From Dasyornis broadbenti (Eukaryota; Chordata; Aves; Passeriformes; Dasyornithidae), in assembly GCA_013397935.1 (NCBI GenBank), contig VZRN01005827.1:328691-392690 (forward strand): a stretch of 64,000 nucleotides of DNA, read 5' to 3'. Made by a program: the position numbers and the translations under genes. Below the pieces are notes generated by a model. The model was given only the letters and a program-made list of their open reading frames with translations. It was not told the DNA's origin and did no database searches. Positions 49,501 to 60,308 of the stretch are shown one piece after another (position 1 is the first letter of the stretch; each line of letters opens with the position of its first letter).

Positions 49501-51984
49501 GAAGGTAGATTGTGAGATTTGAGCCTGAATTCTGCTAAGAGTCCCGTGATCTTTCGAGGACTGGTTGGCTGTGTGTGATAAGCTTAAAAATAAACAAATA
49601 AAGCTTTTGCCCTCGGACTCTTGGAAGTAAGAAGTGTTGCTCCAAGCCTTCTTCCCACACTCCACCCTCTTCCCTACTTAAGCAGGGTAGTGCTTGGCAT
49701 TCTTCATCCTGCCCTTGCTTGAGGGCTTGCTCCCTCACCTTCAGTTTGCTGGCAGTAGTGGAAGGCAACTGGCAGCCTTTTACCACTTTTATTGCTGTTT
49801 ACTGGGATCAGAAATAGCTGCAGTCAGAAAATGAAAGACTGTGTTTTGGTGAAAATTTCTTAGTTAATTCTCTTGCATTTATTTTTTTTTCCATCAGTGG
49901 AAAACTTGTCCTAATGAGCAGCTAACTGTAAACTAAACTTTCTTGGGGCAGTGTTCACATTGAATTTTCTTTAAGGAAAAAGATACTGTTTGCTGTAGCT
50001 GAAGAAACGTACAGTGTCAGTATAGGAATCTCTTTAAAGCACTGATTTCTGCACACCTGGACATTAAAGGTTCTTAAAAGATTTTGTTTTGTATGTGAGT
50101 GGTCATGTCAGGTGCTGCCTGAAAGATGCTCTGTAACAACTCTGAATAAATAACAGGAGAAGGTGTATGGGGTCGTGATTGTGGTTTCAAATCCCAATTT
50201 CCATTTTTTCCCAATTGGATTTACTAATAGATTTAGTAAGGGCCAGAGTTGCTACCCATTTTCATTAACAGGTACTAACTGCTGATTGTTTTCATAGACT
50301 TGAAATTTGTAGAAGTAACCTGTGTGTGGACTTTAAATTTTTTAAAGTATAAAAGTATCCTCAATTTTTATGCTGGAAACAACAAGGCCATTCCATAATT
50401 TTTTTGGTAACTTGTTCATTTTGGTCTGGATCAGCATAAGCTTGGCAGAGCTCAGGGAAGCAGCAGCAAGGACAAAAGCAGCCCTGTGTTTTAGTTGTGG
50501 TTTCCAGTTTTCTAAAGGTGGTCATTAGCATGGTTTGGAAAGCCAAGACTTAAAAACCTCATGGTTTCCTCTGCAGACTTGAAGTTTCATCTGAATTGTT
50601 TGGAGGACAGGATTACCAATTAAATGGGATGAGTTTTGGTTAGGGTTAGGTTTTCTACAGAAAACTGTGAATTAGGGGTGGAAAGCAATAGGCATGACCT
50701 GCAGACCTCCAGCGTGGTCAGAGCAAGACCTGTTGAATCATTGCTGTGTGCTGTAGGGAAGTTCCTCTGTAGCCTAATTGCAGCACTTGAAAATCCTGAG
50801 TATTTTATCATGTTCCAAAACACATGCAGCCTGTGCACATAAATAACCAATCTGTGATGCTGCACAACATCTATAAGGCGAGGAATACTTGAGCCAAACC
50901 CAGACTGCGTTGCAAGCTGCATTCCTGCTTGTTATCCTTCCTTTATCTTGCTTCTTTCCCCCCACCAGGTATTTTTCCTTGCCACTTCAAATTCTCCGTT
51001 AAAATATGCCCTTTGGTTTCCTGCTTTCCTTTTGGATCATTGTGTTTTAGATAAAAACACAATCTGTGCAGCCTTTTTATCTAGAGTCAGCTGAGTGGTC
51101 AGACACGTGGGTGGAGTGAGGAACCACAGGTTCCTGCAGTGGCCCTTTTGCACAGCTCCCAGTGAGCTTAGCAAAATCTATAAATGTTCATGCTGTTTGG
51201 AGGAAGGAATTTTGGTTTGTTCCCTCCTGGAATGCTAAATCACTTTGAATCAGTAGTAAGGGGTTTATTTTTCGGCCTGCGTGATGTTAACAAATCATTC
51301 TGTCTCCGTTCTGCCGGTTTTGGCCACTAGGAAAGCTGGTGGAGAACTTGTGTGGGTGTGTGACTTGTGATGAGTTTTAGTCCAGGAGTTATTTTTGCCT
51401 TGAACAAATTGCTTTGAAGTGATGAAAGATTTTCTAAAAGTACTTTCCTGTGTATTATGGAATCTGTATCCTGGTAACTGCAGTGATTATATTCCCTAAT
51501 TCTTGTGTAGCTAAAGTGCCTTAAGATGGCACGAACTCTCTTATCAAACCATGGAGAAGTTACTTACAAAATAGCATCTCTCAGTACTCCTCCACATGTG
51601 CTGCTGTCAGTGATGCCTTTGTGCTATCAGAAACGATGGTTCATATTAACAATCAGCTCAGAAATGAAAGTTAGAGCTGAGAGTTAAACTTTCCAAACAC
51701 TATTGACTCATAGCTGCTGTCCTTAGGTTTTGGTTTGGATCTCCCTTCTCGTTGTCCTGGAAGGCAAAATTGCCCCATGCCCGTTTTTCCAGTAGAAGAT
51801 CAGTGAATGTGAAAACATAACTTGCCCTCAAGTTTTTACTTGCTGACTGGCTAACAGGATGTCTTGGGTCTCTGTGTCTCAGATGCCCAAATAATTAATG
51901 TGGGAAAGCAGCAATTAGCCCAGCCATGCAAGACAGAGCGATGACACAGATTGGTGCGAGGAGACGAGGATTAAAGCGATCTGA

Positions 51985-52055
51985 GCCCGCTGCAGGGTGA
52001 CCTTAGGCAAGTCACTTGATTTTGTGCCTCACTTTAGCCCAGTGATAAATAGGCC
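51985..52055 (+). mobile_element. MIR-like SINE core fragment
   Basis: TGCAGGGTGACCTTAGGCAA, then GTCACTTGATTTTGTGCCTC and ACTTTAGCCC matches in order the MIR core (TGTGTGACCTTGGGCAAGTCACTTAA...GCCTCAGTTTCC). MIR elements are tRNA-derived SINEs that were active early in amniote history and are sparse in birds. Retention of a readable core suggests either luck or selection. The rest of the element has decayed, so limits are approximate. Confidence 0.75.
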
Positions 52056-55000
52056 TGGCTCCGTGTTCTGGGGTAGGACTTAGGATGGCACCATAAAAAG
52101 GGAACTTTAAATAGCGCCATGGCAGTGTTCTGCTGCAAGGGGAAGGAAGTGGCCATGAGTGTGTCTGTCTGACACAGCTTGGCAATTGTCCCTGACGGCC
52201 TTGTGACGTGTGGAAGGCGACCTGGCTGATTAAACCTATTTGGACCTACCTGTGCACTCTGAGGATTATCAGTGTTTGTGCTTTCCTCTTCTCTCGCCCT
52301 TTTTTTTCGGGCAACTTTGTGTTAAACTGTTCCAGTCCCAGCCATTACATCCAAGCTGAAAGCTTGAGGCCCTGCAATTAATCTTTTTCAAAGGACACAG
52401 TTCTGGGTACAGTAATATTTGTTCAGGGAATGTTCCAGTGGAGTTGTTATGAACTTTGTCTCTCCAGGGATAGAGAAGAGGATGCCAAAGGCAACCATGC
52501 TACACAAGCAACTTCAGGAAGCTGAGGCAGTGCTGAGTCCTGGCTTTTCTGGGTTTGATCACCTCTCCCCCAGCCTAGCTGTGCACCAGCACTGCCTGCA
52601 GTATGGCATTCCCTATTGAAATGTGGCAGTTCCCAGTGCAAATGTCTCACAGGCAGATTATGTGCCCAATGACTCATGGACGCCTGGTTTATGGAGCATG
52701 ATAAACTAGAGGAGGGGGAAATAATCTGATACCTCCTAAGTACAGATTCCAAGGGCAAAAAGGCTGCCCATGAGTCTGGAAATCTCCCCTTTTCCTTGTA
52801 GAAAGGCAGTGGAATGTGCAAAGCAGTGTGGAATTCTTCAGGCTGCAGCAGGTCTTTGTAATCCTGTAGTTCCTGTTGGCACATACGGAAGTACGTGGAT
52901 TATTGTCACTGAACTTCTGAGTGCTCAAGGCTTCGTGTCAGCCATAAACACAGGCATCTAAATATAAACTGCACCCCAGCTACCAGGGCAGCTCCTGCCT
53001 TGGCTCCCAGTTCTGTGCTGGTGCAGACTCCTCCACCACAAAAGTCAATAAAGGACAAGCAGATGAGAACTCCACCCCTTCCAGCAAGTTAAAGCAAGCC
53101 AAAGACTGCTTTAGTGAGATTTCTGCCATTTAAATTCAAAAGCAAACACAGGCTGGTATTATCAGCTCACACCAGATCTGCCTGCAGACAATAATTCTTC
53201 CTGTCTTGGACCCCTGCCCACGTGCATTATTGTAATTATCAGCAATTTAAAAAAAAATAAAGCAATAAAGCTAGGATGAGCTGCTAGTCTGTAGATTTAC
53301 TGCCTGCTGTGTCAGGCATTCATTAGCCTTCCTGGGTTCAAGCCACCTATCTGCTGAATAAAAGCAGGAAGAGGAGCTAAGGAAAACAAAGCATGAAACA
53401 CCATTTGAAGCATGAATTGAGATCTCTGCTCGCGTTTACAAATTATAAATCCAAAACCAAGGAAATTTTAAGTATTCTGTCCAGAAGTTCTGGTGTGTAA
53501 AGTCCCTCTGCCAACTTCCCTCACTTTTAATTGAAGTGTTGGTTTCCTGAATACTGACTTGCCATTAATGCCCAGGTGATATTGGTGGCAGTGAATATTA
53601 GATTTAAGGGCTGTGTGGCACGTTGTGACCTAGGAAGGCTGAGCTTTCCAATGCCAGCCCAGCTGTTCTCCTTCCAACAGCTTCAGTTTGTGACTGCAGC
53701 TCTTCCTAATTTTTATTTTGCCAAGGGCTGGCTTCTCCTTGTGGAAGGAAAAAGGCCCACGGACATCAGCTGGAGGCAACAGTAATATGGGATGTGCAGT
53801 CAGTTGAGTCCCTGCACTAACATTCACCCCAATTTTTCAGCCCAGAAAGGGAAAAACATTAAAATCCTCACACATTCAAAAGCAGCAGCCATGGAGGGTT
53901 GTGTTCACAGGAAGGCTGGTGAGGTAACAAGGCTCATTTTTGTGTCAAAGGAACTGTTAGAATTCCTCAGAGGTTTTGAAAGCATTCAGTTTATATCCTC
54001 CATAGCTGTGGGCATTGTATTTACATAGGGAGAGTTGCTCCAGATAGGGTAGGAAATGTAATTTAAAAAAAATAAAACCCAGAAAAAGTTCTTTCTTTCC
54101 TTTAATTAAGATGGGCAGCATGGTTTATCTGGATAAGGACAGTACTGAACAGTCTGTTCCAAAGTCCCTCAGGTTGTGGTTCACGTGCACCCTGATTTAA
54201 TAACCAGGGCTGCTTTTGAGGGGCTTCGCTTAATTAAAAACAAACAGCGCAAGTAATCTTCCAAAGTACTGCCTGGCTTTTTTTTGTCAGTGAAGCAGCA
54301 GCTGATTGTGGAATTCTTGTAACTCTTAGGAGCAGGAAATCTGATCTGACCTGTAGAGAGTCCTGCAAAAGGCCCTGCCTTGTCACTTAAAGCAGGTTAT
54401 GCCCTCCGCAGCCATTAATTGGTTCTCTGGCCACCAAGTCAATGCAATTCTCCATTGGAGCTTTCTTCAGCAGCTTATAAATTCTAGAGGCTAGAGTTTC
54501 AGTCTTAAAACAGTTTAATCTTCCATGCTTTTATGCGGGGAGCTACTCATGTGTTGCTGCAGAGGAAGCCTGATGGAAAGCATGGGTAGTGTGGGTTCTC
54601 CTCACAGGCTCTCCAGGCTTCTCAAGCTCCCATCCACTCTGGTTTTGCTGGAATCTGGCTCAAACTGGCTAATCTGATCAGAAGGACAAGGTTAAGGTCA
54701 TGTTTGACCTCACTGAAAATGCATAATTCAGTTAAATACGACATTTTGCAGATACGTTTTTGCTATTAAGGAAAGCTCTCAGGAGCTAATTTCTGTGAAT
54801 TATAATTATCAGCTTCTCTTTGCAAGAGAAAAGCTCCAAGCACCCTTCAATCCTCAAGTTCCCAGTAGCACACCAGAAGGTTTTCCTGAATAGCATTCCG
54901 TAGGGAGCTGTATGGACAGCATGTGAAATAAGTTATGTTGTGATGAGGTTTAACAGGTCCTGGCAATAAAAGGCAATGACATGGACGTGGTTTTCATGTT

Positions 55001-57509
55001 TAGCTCTTTATAAACCAGAATTGCAGTGTCCTGCTTGTGTTTCAGGGGTAGATGTAACATACTCTTTATTTTACTAAAGTCTCTAGCCTTGTGTCCCTCC
55101 TTTGGGATGGGGGATACTTGCAGGAAGAACAGATTTGACCCTTTTCAGCACCCGGAGCCCAGGCCTGCTGGTGGGTAATGCTCACGCATCAAACCCTCTG
55201 TCACAAGCTGAAGAGGCCAGTAGTAAATAAAAGCCAGGATACTCGGGCAGACACTTCCATCAGAGAAAAGGAAGATTTAGAGGCTTGAATTCCAGTGTTT
55301 CAGGACCATGAATCAGGCACTGCATGACAGGGTGAGGAATTTCAGTGACATTAACTGGCCAGAGATTTATGTGTTTATGGAATCAAAAACTTCTTTGGTC
55401 TTGGAAAGCAAACTGGATTACAGAATTACACCAAAAGGCAGAGCCCAGTTTCTCCTGAAACATCTTGTAAATGCAAGTACCAGTGAGGAAAGTAATGGTT
55501 TATGGAACAGTCTTTTCCCAAATAACGTTTGTCTTGCTCTCATGTTATGGGTATATATTAATAGGATAATAGCTACTAAAACAATGCTCACCGAGGATAT
55601 ACATATCTGGATGAACTCTCTTCCATCACGCATGTGTTGCCCCTCCCGAGCTGTCAGGCTGCTTATTTAAGGGATTAAAGAGTTGCTCCCCAGCACTAAA
55701 AGAAGCAGCTGCTTCCATTTATGGCTGGGAAATTCCCAGAGAAAAATGTGCTGTCAGTTTGTTCATCCCTTTGCAATGTGGAATGGGTGAATTCTCTGAA
55801 GTACTAAAGAGCTTAACTAAGGACATGGCTTTATCCCAAGCTTCGTGCTGGTTTACATGTTCTGCAGCCTCTGTTTTGCAAAATTAGGCTTGAGTGTAGC
55901 CTGAGGGATCTGCTTTTAGTTTTGATACACCGAAGGCAGTTGTGGGAAGCATCAGAAAGTTGCTTCGTCCCAAAAGGCTCTTGTAGGTGACCTTTTCCCC
56001 CTGTTTAAGTATCAGTGTTAAAGGTGTGGCCTCCATGAAGTTTGGAGGTGCTGTTTTCTCTCATTACAGCTAAAATGAGGTTAAAGTACGAAATTAAATA
56101 ACCGATATGATTGAGGGCTGGAGTGGATTGCCAGTGGAGGAAGAATTGAAGCCCGTTGCTCAACAATCTTGCCGTACAGGTCCTGGGGTTAAAGAATCAA
56201 CTTGTGTATCTCAAAGTTCATTAACTCACCTAACAGCACAATTCAAGAGAAGATTTCTGCCGGTTGATTAAAAGTGATGAAATCAAGCAAGTAATTAGTC
56301 TCGTTTGTTCAGCTGTGAATTGGGGCTTAGCATGTTCTGGTAGCTACGGCAACAGCACTCTACTGATATGCAAACTATGTGAGCAATCCAAGGAGGAGGA
56401 ATGACACCTTTGCAGAGAGCAAGCCGGAGAGGCAGCAAAAACAAACACCGGCTCGCATCAGTATGTAAATAGGGGGTGGTCATGATTTCAGGAGGTTGGT
56501 ATGTGTTTGAACGGGAGTTTTGCTCATGCAAGAGCTGTGATGAATGGATTACTTGTGGATGTTTCTGCCTCTCCATGTAGCCTGCACCTCTCCTGCTCAG
56601 GAAGTTCCCTTATTGTGCTGCAGACTTGTTACGTTTGCTTTGAAGGAACCAGATTTCAGGCATCAGCAGTGCTATCATAGCACGTACGTTTTATTCTCTT
56701 TTGATGCCCTCTGTTCTTACAAGGGTTAATGCTTCCTGCATTCTTGATCTTCTTTTCATTATTTTCCAGGGGTGGAACTTGGATGTGGTTGTAGTTTTGT
56801 CATCAAACAAAACTGTTTTGGGGATTGTTTCCTTTAGCATGTCAGGTCCTGTGCTCTCTGGAAAGTGGTTGTTGGTACCAAAGTGGTGTTTGTTTGGAGA
56901 GAAGTAAAAAAGGCCTCTTAAAAAGTTTGTGTGTGTTTAGAGAGTTACGAAGGATCGTTCTACATTTGCCTCTTTCTTCTGAAAAGACACAGCAGGGAGG
57001 AGGGTGGTGCAAGACCTGTCCCAGGTTCTGCTGTGTGGACTTGTAAGATGTTTACTGAAGGCTTGATTTCTGAAAGAGCTAAGTTACTGTGTTACTGCAC
57101 GAGTTAGCCTCAGTCTATTCCTCAGGATTCCTCCTGTACCTGAACTACGTGATTCTTTTTTCCTTACAAATGTACCCACACTAAACTTGAAAATCTCCAT
57201 GAACTTGGCAGCATTTTGATGCTGGGACATTGATGCCGCTATCTCTTACATGTAGCTTGGTATTTCATTACTTTGTGGTCTGTGCTAAAACATGTTGTCG
57301 TGAGCATCTGTTGGTTGGAAGGGTCAGAGTAAGTAGAAACCACTTGTATAAGACTGCTTCTCTTAAGTGATGCACAGGTGAGCTCAAGGGATCATTTTTC
57401 TGCAGTTAATACCTGAATTTATGCTTTTGTGCCTGAGGTTGGTTTTCTCCTCCAGGCACTAATCTTGTGTTCAGCACTAAACAATCCTTGACTTTGAGTG
57501 TCGAAATGT

Positions 57510-57533
57510 CTTATCTCCAGGCAGTGAGATAAG
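57510..57533. promoter_or_regulatory. Inverted pair of GATA motifs
   Basis: CTTATCTC, 8 bases, GAGATAAG. The perfect 8-base arms each contain an AGATAAG-type GATA-factor site. The site lies about 1.3 kb upstream of APLP2 exon 2. Regulatory role not shown. Confidence 0.35.
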
Positions 57534-58791
57534 GGGAGGGGGAGAAATGAGCTAATTATAATGGAGTTGTTCTTTTTCCTAATATCCAGTAACTAGGAGC
57601 TGCACAAAGATGTTGTCCAGCTGAATTCTAGTCTTTACTCCGTTATTTGCTTTAAGCATACAAATATTGGTATGAGTTGATGGGGGTCTGCAAGCAGTAG
57701 GGAATGAACAGTGCCCATAATAATTTATCCATTTTCGAGTGCACTAAAAGTTAAATTTGAAGGCAGGAGTGGTGATCTGGGGTTGTGTTGCCTGCCTGTG
57801 GAAAAGCAGCTTAGGGCCAGCAGACTCTGTGCATTGCTGTTTCTATCTGGAGTAGCTGAAATGGATTTCATTCCCCTAAACACCTTAAAGAGCTTTTGAT
57901 CTAGGAGTTCATCTGGTTTTTTGCCTTGTGCATCTTTCTCTTTTACAACAGCTGTAAGTTATTTAGGGAGAACATGTCCAGCTCCCAGCATCCACATGGT
58001 CTTCTCAGGAAAAAAAAAAAACCTGCAATTTAATTTACTCCCCTTTTTCCTTTTGGTCAGCCAGCAAGATTTCAGAAAGGGGCCCTGACCTTGTTTTCAT
58101 TGATCGGTCTGCAGCTTGACCCAAATGTGGGCCTGGGCTGTCAGGTTTTTGTCTGCTGGTGCAGTCTGGGAGGTGCACAGAATACACATCTGAAACAGCT
58201 CCCCATAGGAGTGCACTGAATGGGACACAACAGGCTTTGAGGAGCTGGTTGCCACAGCTGTGTTCTCTGATTCAGCAGAAATCATCTTTATTTGTATGTT
58301 TGAGCAAAAATCTTAGGTATTTCTGTCCCAAATATTTGATATTGGAATAAACACATAACTTTAAACTCTGAGCAAGATTCTTGCAGTGGGACGCAGTTAT
58401 TTTTATTAGAAGTGGTAATACCTGCTTGTGTGTAACCTCACAGAGGTCCTTCTGCCAAAAGTTACTAGTATTAGTTATTTAGTAAGTTTTTCAGGTATCT
58501 GTTTTAGCCCTGTAGGTGCAGCCTTTTAGTGGGAATTACTAATTGGGTTTGGTAAGCTGTTGTTTCAATTACAGAAGCAGAGTCTGAGAAAACGAACGCC
58601 TTGCTGGTGAAGACTTGGTGTGGGCTCAGCATCTCAAGGAATGTTACAAAATAATTTGCAAGACTCCACTGATACTCTGGATCAAGCAGGAGCTGTCTGA
58701 GAAGATTCCAGAGGGTTTCTGGTTCTTTGAGTTGTTGAGCTTTTGATCAGATAATGCAATCAAGGTGTTTTGGTTTGGTTTGTCTTCACAG

Positions 58792-58965
58792 GCCCTTGCA
58801 GCCAATGCTGGGACAGGGTTTGCGGTGGCAGAGCCTCAAATTGCCATGTTCTGTGGGAAGCTAAATATGCATGTGAACATCCAGACTGGGAAATGGGAAC
58901 CTGACACTTCCGGGACCAAGACCTGCTTTGGAAGAAAGGAGGAGATTCTGCAATACTGCCAGGAG
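58792..58965 (+). CDS. APLP2: APLP2 exon 2: growth-factor-like domain, first half
   Basis: Fifty-eight codons beginning [20 protein letters not shown], then [18 protein letters not shown] and ending EEILQYCQE before donor GAG|GTGAGA. The [19 protein letters not shown] core with [12 protein letters not shown] is the APLP2 version; APP has RLNMHMNVQNGKW. It carries three of the six cysteines of the E1 growth-factor-like domain (in AMFC, KTCF and QYCQ), which pair within the domain. The acceptor is GTCTTCACAG. Phase 0 at both ends. The E1 domain mediates heparin binding and dimerisation in this family. Confidence 0.98.
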
Positions 58966-60178
58966 GTGAGATTTTCTGTGTAATCCCAACTCTTCACTGC
59001 TGTGAAGGAATTGGATTCCAATTCAGCTGCTCAGTAGCAAATTAACCCTGCAGGAGATGAGCTTGCTTTTGCCTAGTCCAGTTCCCTGTGCTGTCCTGCT
59101 GAGATATTGCCCAGCAAGAGCAGGGAGGACACTGCAGTGGGGTTTAGAAGCCACCTCAGCTCAGCTCACACTGCCACAGAAGGTCCTTGGTCTGTGAATC
59201 AGAGATGTCTTCGTCTGTGTTTGCAGGGTTTTTTGCTGGTTAACCAGCATCTGCTCCCTGTTGTGTAAAATGGAACCTGACCCCTATTCTAGTTAGAATG
59301 TGGCTGTGGTGTGTTCAGGTCAGCCAGAATATTAGAAAAATATTTGAATCAAATGTTGACAGTATTTTTAAGCTCTTCGTACTTTATTGCAAAAGTTGTA
59401 ATCTTCTTCCAGTGTGTTCCAGATATACTGAAATGTTTTGGCCTTGTCCAGTGTCTTTAATTGCTCCTCTGAGGTGACAGGCACGTAAAATACCATAAGG
59501 AGTGATTATTTTTTTTTTAAATGGGAAACCAACAGAATGTAGCATGCCTTGACTGGAAAACTTTTTAAACTGTTTTACAAGGCTAATGTAACTGGGGCTG
59601 CATTTGGTTCATGTAGTAGAAGCCTAAATATAAATCAGTGTCTGGACTTGAGAGCTTGAGCAGGGCATAAGGATCAAATTAATACTTCATAAAAGGACCA
59701 GGCATGAGGAAACCTGAGGAGGTGGGTGCATCATAGCTTGACAAGTGATGAGAGAGTCTCAAGACATTACTAAACCCTTTTTGTTGGTGATTGCTGTTCC
59801 AGGGGATATTGGGCTGCTCCAGAAAGAATTAAACAGCTACATCTCCTTCAAACCCTAATACCCAAGTGTTCCTCCTCCTCCTCTGCTGTGCAAATCCAGA
59901 CCTTTCAGCTTAGTGCCAGTGAGGACTCTTGCCCTGATCTGGCTTTCTCCTGCCACAAAGCAGTGGCATATCCATTTCTGAAGCCCTGTGTAACAGACAG
60001 TTGGAGCTTTTTTATGTCTCCAGCTGTCCTAAGCTTGACCCAGAGGAGAGTGTGTGTCCATGTGCAAACTCCAGCTTGTTCCTGTGTAGAGAATCAGCCT
60101 CACCACTCTGGTAGGAGCCGCACTGCACATTCTCTGTCTTTTCTGGAGAGAAACTTCTCTGTGTGTGCTCTTCCTCAG
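58966..60178 (+). other. APLP2: APLP2 intron 2
   Basis: About 1.2 kb with donor GTGAGA and acceptor TCTTCCTCAG. It contains nothing else I can identify. Confidence 0.95.
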
Positions 60179-60308
60179 ATGTACCCAGACCTTCAGATCA
60201 CCAACGTGGTGGAAGCCAACCAGCCCGTCAGCATCGACAACTGGTGCAAGCGTGGGAAGAAGCAGTGCAAGGACTACACTCACATTGTTGTGCCCTACAA
60301 GTGCCTGG
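60179..60308 (+). CDS. APLP2: APLP2 exon 3: growth-factor-like domain, second half
   Basis: Forty-three codons plus one base, [20 protein letters not shown] then [23 protein letters not shown]. It carries the other three cysteines (WC, QC, KC) and the basic KRGKKQCK loop that forms the heparin-binding patch of the domain. The acceptor is CTTCCTCAG; the donor CTGG|GTGAGT leaves phase 1, so the following Val codon is split (G|TG). Some positions (VVEANQP, CKRG) look more like APP than mammalian APLP2, but exons 1, 2 and 4 settle the identity. The frame stays open for long stretches on both sides, which is chance. Confidence 0.97.

Larger units (their letters stand above)
36918..58791 (+). other. 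APLP2: APLP2 intron 1, about 21.9 kb
   Basis: Donor GAG|GTGTGT and acceptor TTTGTCTTCACAG. Phase 0. No nested gene is recognisable on either strand; the open frames present are short and without family resemblance. It contains a TG/TA microsatellite near 37.4 kb, an E-box palindrome (41834), a CpG-retaining segment (44328-44697), an 18-T run (46540), a MIR-like SINE (about 51985) and a GATA inverted pair (57510). Long first introns of broadly expressed genes often hold enhancers; that applies here only as inference. Confidence 0.85.

Noticed and set aside
50640..50650. TTAGGGTTAGG telomere-like string
   Set aside because: Fewer than two full units; expected by chance in 64 kb and not an interstitial telomere array.
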